Shown here one piece after another: positions 6,592 through 12,257 of a stretch of 12,257 nucleotides of DNA. Within the stretch, counting starts at the first letter, position 1. Each line of letters opens with the position of its first letter. Below the pieces are notes generated by a model. That model was not told the DNA's origin. It made no database searches and saw only the letters and a list, made by a program, of their open reading frames with translations. Source of the DNA: Bacteroidota bacterium (GTDB lineage: Bacteria; Bacteroidota; Bacteroidia; Bacteroidales; FEN-979). A program made the position numbers and the translations under genes. The DNA lies in the NCBI GenBank assembly GCA_026391755.1, contig JAPLDN010000202.1, positions 1 through 12,257 on the forward strand. Reading direction: 5' to 3'.

Positions 6592-9500
6592 CAGGCAGGT
6601 GAGAGCATTGAGGGAAGAATGCCGCACAAAGCCGATACCATACCAAGGCAAGTCCCGGCAAGAAGGATCATAAGGTGTTCGGCCATCACCAGCTTCAGAA
6701 TATAGTTGCGGCTGAATCCTAACGCGATATAGAGTGCAAGCTCTTGTTTCCTCCCGATCATATTGCTTATGAGAACTACCCCCAGACCTACGGTGCCTAA
6801 TATCACTCCCAGGGTCCCCAGCAGCATGAAAACTGCAAGGTAAGTGTTCTCAACCGCGTTGAACGACGCAAGTTTCTCCGATGCAGGCATCGTGTTCATA
6901 CCATAATCGCGAAATACCGTTTCCAGGGTTTTCGTGATGCTGTCCCCTTCAGATAAGGGGCTGTCGATAAGAAAAATTTTATAGCCTGTTACAGACGAAA
7001 AATGGAGGCGGAAGAGACTGTCGGAGATCAGCACGTATCCCTGGAATACTGAATTATCAAGGCCACCCATTATTTTCAGCCCGGTCTTTTTCCCATTTTC
7101 CCCGGTGTAAAACAGGGTATCCCCGGGTTTTTTATGCAGACCCCAGGTGATCACGGTCTGGTCGGCAAAGGCAGGAATGACATCCGGCCCCAGGGGTTTT
7201 CGAAGGGCAAGCCAGGGATGGTTTTCGTCAATCCCCTTATCCAGTGATAGAAAGCTGAAGGAGCCTTTCCGGTTAAAAACTTCAGGAGGGATGGCAAGTA
7301 CAGAGGGGACTTGGGCCTTGTTGAGATTGAGGCAGCTTGCGTCGTCGCCCTCAAATTTCTGTATTGCCGTAATGCCTGCATTCTTAAGACAGGATTCATC
7401 ACCAATGGCATATTCCTTCCTTCCCATCATGGAACCAGGATCATACCTGAGGGGAATGCCTGTCCCGGCCCAATATCTGAAACCGCCTGTCCCGGAGTGT
7501 ACATCATTTTCCAGTCCATAGAAGGTCTTGCGGTTTGCTGCCGTTATGAATATGCTGAAGGTCCCCAATGCAAGCAGTATAATTACAGTTATACTGCGGT
7601 TTTTTGCCAGGCTGGCATTTTTAAACGACAAAGCCAAGATGCCGGATGCAGGCTCATGCTTAAATCCAGACCTGCTTATGAGAAAAGAGTACATGGCAAA
7701 TGCTCCTCCCGCGAGCATCAGGGCAGCGGTCACAAGGAAGAGGGAAGAACTAGTCGTTTTCAGGTAAAACAGGAGAAAAAAAGTGTATGCGATGGACCCT
7801 GAGACAAGAAAGATGGCCATAGCCCTGCTTAGAATGAGCTCTCTCCTGTGTGAAATCAGGCTGTCGGATTGTATTGCTGAAACCTGAAGCCATGCAGGTC
7901 TCCTGAGGTTCTTCCAGAGAACAGTAAGCATAAAGGGCAGAGCCGTAAATGTTCCTGCCAACGCCCCGAGGACCAAGGTAAGCGCGTTGATTTTCATTTG
8001 CAGCCCTGAGGTCCCAACAGCATCCTGCCAGATCGTATTAAGGCCGTAAAGCATGAGGCGGTTATAGAGAATGCCTGTAAAAGCTCCCGATATCCCTCCA
8101 GCTATAGACAGAACCAGGCTTTCGTAAAGAAGAACCCTGAAGATCTGTTGCTTCCTGAATCCGATAGCAGAAAGTACTCCCGACTCCTTTGTCCTGCTTC
8201 GGATATGGAGTGAAAACAGCAGGGAAACCAAGAGAAGGGCCGCCAGTATTATGAAGAAACTAAGGCTTAAGAAAAGGCCTGCAAAATCAGTAGAGTCGGA
8301 TGCAGCGTTAATCCCTTCCAGATAAACGGGTTTAAAGGCCAGTCCCTGTTGAGCCGGATTGAGTTTTTTAATGATGGAAGGGGTTAAAGTATTAAGTTCT
8401 TTTACCCCCGCCTCAAACCGGATTGATGTAAGGTTCCCGAAGGGATTAGACCATAGTTTCTGTCCGGTAGCAAGTGAGATAAAGGCTTTTGGAGTACCCC
8501 GGTAAGAGTTCCAGTAATCTTCATCCTTTTGCCTTATTTTTTTCAGGTCGACAGGCGCACCGGTTTCCCAGTCACGGCAGTTCCCGGCTTCCGACATGCC
8601 TGGAAAATCAGGCATCAGGGATGGATCCCAGATAGGATCCTGCATGGGACTGATCCTTAGCACCACGAACACCGAGCTGTCTTCACTGAGACTGCGGCGG
8701 GGCCCCATTGTAAAATACCTCAGCCTGAGGGAATCGCCCTCCTTAATTTTAAGGTCCGAAGCCAGCCATGAATTGATAATTATGCCATTTTTGCCCGGAT
8801 CCATGCCAATAAAATCCGGCGAAGCCGCAGTGACAAAAGAATAAGGTGTGGATTGGCCTTCAAACCTGAAGGAGTTTACAAGGTATGTCATCAGGCAAGA
8901 GCCCCGGGGGAGGACTGATCTTACAGCCGCAGCTATACTGTCATCAATAAAAATACGGCCGGAAGTAAGTTCGAATTTTCCGGTTAACCCGAAAGGATGA
9001 AAATCCATGCCCGCATCTTCAGGCTGCCAAACCATGCGGAGCAGGCTGTCGGGCTTATAGTCACCGGGCTTTTCTGCCGGCCCCATCAGCAGTAAGTTGG
9101 CTTTGCCTTTAAGGCCCATAATCCCGGCCATTTTATCAAGGGAAATAAAAACCGTAAACGGGGCTTCCTGGTTATTATTCAGGCTGAACAGTCCCATTTT
9201 CTCATCGCCTGCAACAGCCGATACCAGGAACCGTATTCCCAGTACAGGATTTTTTTCGGCGACAAAAGGGGCATTGGCAGGAGCAAGACTCCCTTTAGAG
9301 ATCCTTAGAATAATGATGCCTCCCGCTTTTAGACCCAGTTTTTCGGCTGTATTCCTGCTGATGACCGCTGATCCGTCATCAGGGGGGGATGGTGTGTTCT
9401 CCCAGAATTTTGTAAAACGCCCGTCGATCCCGACAAGTTGAACACGGTTGATCCTTGTATTGTTTTCGGGATTGACTGCAATGCCTTCCGACAGCATTGC

Positions 9501-9758
9501 CGGTGCTGTGATGCCGCCGGTCTTACAGCGTATTTCATCGGCCAGGGCCTGTCTGAAATACCTCCCCCCGGGATGAAGAGCATAACGTATTTTACCGAGA
9601 CGGTCAGCGGCGAGCCGCTCCAGGCTGTACTTTACCGAATCGCCAAGGACCAGTGCCCCTGTAAGGACGGCAGAGCTTATAATTGCGCCGCAAAGGATTG
9701 CAAGAAAGGCTTTCCTGTAGTAAAAGAAATCGCGGATTACAAGGCGTGTAAAGTTCAT
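6456..9758 (-). CDS. Large FtsX-family ABC transporter permease
   Basis: Inner-membrane permease of 1100 residues with two FtsX-like halves. One N-terminal membrane segment (about 17-39) is followed by a large extracytoplasmic domain. A first FtsX bundle follows, with segments near 491-515, 539-565 and 587-612. Further segments lie near 644-664, 669-691 and 720-740, then a second extracytoplasmic domain, then a C-terminal FtsX bundle near 969-996, 1025-1050 and 1059-1081. After both bundles' first helices comes the typical cytoplasmic pattern: RTKESGVLSAIGFRKQQI in the first and RKQELALYIALGFSRNYIL in the second. This is the layout of MacB/LolCE/YbbP-type exporters or mechanotransmission complexes, although longer than E. 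coli YbbP. The start overlaps the stop of the ATPase gene by ATGA. The 3' end runs 136 bp into the opposing kinase gene, and its last helix is encoded there. The substrate is unknown. Confidence 0.92.
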   Translation of the reverse strand: MNFTRLVIRDFFYYRKAFLAILCGAIISSAVLTGALVLGDSVKYSLERLAADRLGKIRYALHPGGRYFRQALADEIRCKTGGITAPAMLSEGIAVNPENNTRINRVQLVGIDGRFTKFWENTPSPPDDGSAVISRNTAEKLGLKAGGIIILRISKGSLAPANAPFVAEKNPVLGIRFLVSAVAGDEKMGLFSLNNNQEAPFTVFISLDKMAGIMGLKGKANLLLMGPAEKPGDYKPDSLLRMVWQPEDAGMDFHPFGLTGKFELTSGRIFIDDSIAAAVRSVLPRGSCLMTYLVNSFRFEGQSTPYSFVTAASPDFIGMDPGKNGIIINSWLASDLKIKEGDSLRLRYFTMGPRRSLSEDSSVFVVLRISPMQDPIWDPSLMPDFPGMSEAGNCRDWETGAPVDLKKIRQKDEDYWNSYRGTPKAFISLATGQKLWSNPFGNLTSIRFEAGVKELNTLTPSIIKKLNPAQQGLAFKPVYLEGINAASDSTDFAGLFLSLSFFIILAALLLVSLLFSLHIRSRTKESGVLSAIGFRKQQIFRVLLYESLVLSIAGGISGAFTGILYNRLMLYGLNTIWQDAVGTSGLQMKINALTLVLGALAGTFTALPFMLTVLWKNLRRPAWLQVSAIQSDSLISHRRELILSRAMAIFLVSGSIAYTFFLLFYLKTTSSSLFLVTAALMLAGGAFAMYSFLISRSGFKHEPASGILALSFKNASLAKNRSITVIILLALGTFSIFITAANRKTFYGLENDVHSGTGGFRYWAGTGIPLRYDPGSMMGRKEYAIGDESCLKNAGITAIQKFEGDDASCLNLNKAQVPSVLAIPPEVFNRKGSFSFLSLDKGIDENHPWLALRKPLGPDVIPAFADQTVITWGLHKKPGDTLFYTGENGKKTGLKIMGGLDNSVFQGYVLISDSLFRLHFSSVTGYKIFLIDSPLSEGDSITKTLETVFRDYGMNTMPASEKLASFNAVENTYLAVFMLLGTLGVILGTVGLGVVLISNMIGRKQELALYIALGFSRNYILKLVMAEHLMILLAGTCLGMVSALCGILPSMLSPACQAPGLLSLLPIPVFLLNGILWVWLPAKAVMTSLRKEGLSKGLAI

Positions 9759-10447
9759 CCTTTTGAAATTGGCAGCAGCTTTCCTGAGCCAAGCTTGTAT
9801 ATCTTGTCCATCTGGCCTGCAAGTTCTGATGAATGGGTCACAACAATCATTGAGAGTTTCTCTTCTTTCTGAAGTTCCGACAGGAGCCGGCCCATGAGGG
9901 CGGCAGTTTCAGCATCCAGGGAGCCTGTGGGTTCGTCGGCAAGCAACAACCTGGGTTTGTTCACAAGCGCCCTGGCAACTGCCGCCCTCTGGCACTCACC
10001 TACCGAAAGCCGGGAAGGTTTCTCGCTGACCAGGTCCTGCAATCCCATACGAACGATAAGCCGGCTTGCCCTTTCACGTCCAGCCCTGCGTGCTTCCTGG
10101 TCCTTCAGTGGCAACAGGGGAAGCAGCACATTCTCAAGAAGGCTTAACTGGGGTAACAGAAAATGAAGCTGAAACACAAAGCCGATAAACCCGTTCCTCA
10201 GGGCTGCAAGCTCAGGCTCTTTCATGCCGGCGGTGTTCATCCCGTTCAGAATCACCAGCCCTGAATCGGGTATGTCGAGAGTCCCCAGGATATTAAGAAG
10301 GGTGGTTTTCCCCGAACCCGAGGGGCCTGTTATGGCTATGGATTCGTTCCCGGCTATCTGCAGTGAGACCCTGTTGAGAACGGGTTTTTGCCGGGTGCGC
10401 AAGGCCTGGTTAAAATGTTTCCTGATATCCTGAAGTTCTGCAAGCAT
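9755..10447 (-). CDS. ABC transporter ATPase of MacB/LolD type
   Basis: Cytoplasmic ATPase of 230 residues, the normal length for the MacB/LolD/YbbA class that drives FtsX-type permeases. Walker A GPSGSGKT at 41-48, Q-loop Gln93 in FVFQ, signature LSVGE at 147-151, Walker B LLLADE at 167-172, D-loop SLD at 176-178 and His205 in VVTHS. The signature has Val where LSGGQ/LSGGE has Gly; the second Gly, which contacts the nucleotide, is kept. The stop overlaps the permease start by ATGA, so the two are almost certainly partners. The ATG at 10447 is preceded by an A-rich stretch rather than a Shine-Dalgarno. No promoter box is evident in the short gap upstream, so transcription may come through from the glycosyltransferase gene. 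Confidence 0.96.
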   Translation of the reverse strand: MLAELQDIRKHFNQALRTRQKPVLNRVSLQIAGNESIAITGPSGSGKTTLLNILGTLDIPDSGLVILNGMNTAGMKEPELAALRNGFIGFVFQLHFLLPQLSLLENVLLPLLPLKDQEARRAGRERASRLIVRMGLQDLVSEKPSRLSVGECQRAAVARALVNKPRLLLADEPTGSLDAETAALMGRLLSELQKEEKLSMIVVTHSSELAGQMDKIYKLGSGKLLPISKG

Positions 10448-10465
10448 TTGCTTAATTTTTAATTA

Positions 10466-10528
10466 CCCTATCCCCTATCCCGTATCCCGTATCCCGTATC
10501 CTGCATCCTGCATCCTGCATCCTGCATC
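10466..10528. repeat. Nine-unit heptamer array between two minus-strand genes
   Basis: Nine perfect 7-bp units with no indel, in three homogeneous blocks on the plus strand: CCCTATC twice, CCGTATC three times, CTGCATC four times. Neighbouring blocks differ by one substitution (CCCTATC to CCGTATC) and then by two (CCGTATC to CTGCATC); every unit ends in ATC. The array starts at the stop codon of the glycosyltransferase (TGA at 10529-10527) and reaches to within about 20 bp of the ATPase start, so it fills nearly the whole gap. Confidence 0.95.
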
Positions 10529-11807
10529 ATACTATCTTCTTATATACTTCCAGCATCCTGGCTGTAAGCGAGCTGCATTCAAATCTCCCTTCAACCGCTT
10601 TTCGTCCGTTAGCGCTGAGCTGCCGCAACCCGTCTTTATCATTCAAAATGGATGCAAGGCAGTTGGCCAGGGCTTCCGGGGTATTCGGCCCGTAGAGCAG
10701 TCCTCCGCCCGTTTCTTCAATGATCTCGGGAAAAGCCCCCAGGGCCGGCTGGACCAGGGGAACCCCCGACGCCAGGGCTTCCAGCTGGTATAATCCGAAT
10801 GCCTCGCCTTTTAAGACCGGAACGGAAAGAACAGAAACTGATTTGAAAAAATCACCAAGATCTTCCGGCCTGAAATCCTTATATACCGTCAAATCTTTCC
10901 CGAACCCGGCATGCTGAAGCTTTTTTACCTGCAGGGAAAAAAACGCTTTGTCGTCGCTCGTCATGCCACCGCTGGCATGCAGTTCCAGGTTCTCAAACCC
11001 TGGCCGTGATTTGAGAAGTATGAACGCATCGACCAGGACAGAAAACCCGTTTTCTTCGTAAATCCTCGATAAATAACCTATGGCGGGCCGATCGGGAGGA
11101 TCAGGAAAATATTCATACTCCAGTGGATCTACACCGATATGAACAACATGCACCTTCTCATCAGGCAGTTGCATTTTTTTCTTCATCACTCCTGCGAAGT
11201 AATGGCTTACAGCTACAAAGGCATCCACATCCCTTGCTTTCTCGGCAAGCAAACCCCAGATCTTTCCGGGATAAGGTTCTTTCATGGCATCCACCCAAAC
11301 GTCTTCATCCTGAAGGGAGCAAACCACAGACACGCCCACTTCCTCCCTGATCTGCTTTGCCATCCCAAGCAGGAGGGCGTTCGAAAAGTGCACTATATCC
11401 GGTTTCTCGTGATGGCGGAGAAAATAGATAAGCTCTTCCAGCTCCTTTCCCTGGTGGCCCTGTTTCCCCATCAGCATCGATTCGGTAAGCTCCTCCAGCC
11501 CGTGAGCCCTGGTTGAACCGGCCTTGCTTGCCGCCAGCTTCAGCATAGTCGCTGAATTCAGCATATGTTCCATCCAGCCTGGCATATACCGCAGAATCGG
11601 GAAAACCTGCTTGAGGTAGATATTCACTGCCCCGTAAAACACAGGTGTTTCCTTTATGTCTCCCCTGATCGTCAGCGGGAGATATACCGGGAGTATCATT
11701 GCGTCATGGCCGGCTTTGCGTAAAGCGCTTGCAAAGCCTGAATCGCGCAGGCAGTTGCCGCAGTAAAACGTTCCCCCGAATCCCGGGACTATATTGACTA
11801 TTTTCAT
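10527..11807 (-). CDS. GT4-type glycosyltransferase
   Basis: GT-B fold glycosyltransferase of 426 residues, usual for family GT4, which transfers sugar from a nucleotide-sugar donor with retention. The N-terminal Rossmann half opens with IVPGFGGTFYCGNCLRDSGF and later AGHDAMIL; two cysteines lie in the YCGNC segment. DIVHFSNALLLG and a VAVSHYF segment precede the donor half. That half holds VHIGVDP and IGYLSRIYEENGF, then the GT4 E-x7-E motif with Glu335 and Glu343 in EAFGLYQLEALASG. The acceptor cannot be inferred. There is no signal peptide. The ATG at 11807 lies 16 bp after the stop of the propeller gene, so the two are probably cotranscribed. The stop is followed at once by a heptamer array. 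No Shine-Dalgarno is visible. Confidence 0.92.
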   Translation of the reverse strand: MKIVNIVPGFGGTFYCGNCLRDSGFASALRKAGHDAMILPVYLPLTIRGDIKETPVFYGAVNIYLKQVFPILRYMPGWMEHMLNSATMLKLAASKAGSTRAHGLEELTESMLMGKQGHQGKELEELIYFLRHHEKPDIVHFSNALLLGMAKQIREEVGVSVVCSLQDEDVWVDAMKEPYPGKIWGLLAEKARDVDAFVAVSHYFAGVMKKKMQLPDEKVHVVHIGVDPLEYEYFPDPPDRPAIGYLSRIYEENGFSVLVDAFILLKSRPGFENLELHASGGMTSDDKAFFSLQVKKLQHAGFGKDLTVYKDFRPEDLGDFFKSVSVLSVPVLKGEAFGLYQLEALASGVPLVQPALGAFPEIIEETGGGLLYGPNTPEALANCLASILNDKDGLRQLSANGRKAVEGRFECSSLTARMLEVYKKIV

Positions 11808-11823
11808 TATTTCGTTTTAAATC

Positions 11824-12257
11824 CTATTTCTTCACATCGGCCATGCCAAAAGCGTACACCATTCCGTCTTCGGCTCCAACAACGATGAGCTGATCCGTCA
11901 CTGCCGGTGTCCCGCTAAGCGCACTGCCTGTTTCATAGACCCAGCGTTCCTCTCCTGTTCCCAGGTCAAGCAGGCGCAGTCGGCCGTCGCCCGAGGCCAC
12001 GACCACAAAATCCACTGCAATGACAGGGGAGGCATCAACTTTCCCGCCTGCTTTGAATTTCCACAGCACATGGCCGTTCAGGGCATCAAAACAGACAACA
12101 GTTTTACTCTCAGTCGCACTTACGACTTTTCCCGCCGCGATAGCGGGAGATGCCACAAAGGGACCGCCGACTTCTTTTTTCCAGACCTCTTTACGCGTTT
12201 TCAGATCCACGCAAAAGAACAGCCCGTCGTAGTTTCCGAAATATGCCCTGTTGCCGC
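11824..12257 (-). CDS. PQQ-like beta-propeller repeat protein (3' part)
   Basis: Only the last 144 residues or so are inside the window; the frame stays open to the right edge. An internal GTG at 12210 is not the true start, because the upstream codons continue a good repeat (NRAYFGNYDGLFFCVDL). About four propeller blades are visible, each with a Gly-Asp/Asn-type turn followed by a Leu-Asp-x-x-Thr/Asn-Gly-x-x-x-Trp-like segment: DLKTRKEVWK, DALNGHVLWK, DLGTGEERW and a final shorter GAEDGMVYAFG. This is the PQQ_2/PQQ-like family, which includes BamB-like scaffolds and PQQ enzymes. These blades alone do not show a PQQ-binding site, so a scaffold or surface role is as likely as an enzymatic one. 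The gene lies 16 bp upstream of the glycosyltransferase start on the same strand. Confidence 0.88.
   Translation of the reverse strand, partial: GNRAYFGNYDGLFFCVDLKTRKEVWKKEVGGPFVASPAIAAGKVVSATESKTVVCFDALNGHVLWKFKAGGKVDASPVIAVDFVVVASGDGRLRLLDLGTGEERWVYETGSALSGTPAVTDQLIVVGAEDGMVYAFGMADVKK

Noticed and set aside
7147..7802. Several plus-strand open frames of 79-163 codons opposite the permease
   Set aside because: The permease frame has convincing FtsX features throughout, and the opposing frames show no family motif or start context.
11824..12210. A complete 128-residue protein starting at the GTG at 12210
   Set aside because: Upstream in-frame codons to the window edge continue a propeller blade, so the gene begins outside the window and the GTG is internal.

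Overview
The window looks like a piece of a Bacteroidota chromosome, probably from the Bacteroidales/Marinilabiliales side. The reasons are: a TAnnTTTG-type -7 promoter box in front of typA, a TypA of the Bacteroidota style (YGSSKQGW in the G5 region), cytosolic multi-PAS hybrid histidine kinases, starts that mostly lack a strong Shine-Dalgarno, and short tandem arrays of 7-bp units in the intergenic gaps. No RNA gene, insertion sequence, CRISPR array or attachment site is visible, and most genes are ordinary chromosomal families.

Layout. Positions 1-294 have no convincing gene and are dominated by a 24-unit heptamer array, with a -7-like box at its left edge that points out of the window. 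typA follows on the minus strand (295-2100). Its upstream gap (2101-2458) holds a likely typA promoter, a strong intrinsic-terminator-like hairpin between that promoter and the typA start, a small heptamer array, and a weak promoter candidate for the plus-strand genes. Two cytosolic hybrid sensor kinases follow on the plus strand (2459-4564 and 4561-6591), overlapping by ATGA. The first lacks most of its ATP-binding domain; the second is complete and carries receivers at both ends. The second kinase overlaps tail-to-tail, by 136 bp, a large FtsX-type ABC permease on the minus strand (6456-9758). Upstream of the permease, also on the minus strand, are its ATPase (9755-10447, ATGA overlap), a heptamer array, a GT4-type glycosyltransferase (10527-11807) and the 3' part of a PQQ-like beta-propeller protein (11824 to the window edge).

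How the genes may work together. The two kinases probably form one signalling unit: PAS domains on both proteins, two DHp histidines, three receivers, one intact ATPase and no DNA-binding output in the window. The minus-strand run of propeller, glycosyltransferase, ATPase and permease may be one transcript, but the array between the glycosyltransferase and the ATPase leaves that open. The substrate of the ABC system cannot be read from the sequence.

Most worth a second look: the in-frame loss of the N-box/G1 part of the first kinase, the attenuator-like hairpin in the typA leader, and four different heptamer arrays of which two begin at the stop codons of minus-strand genes.
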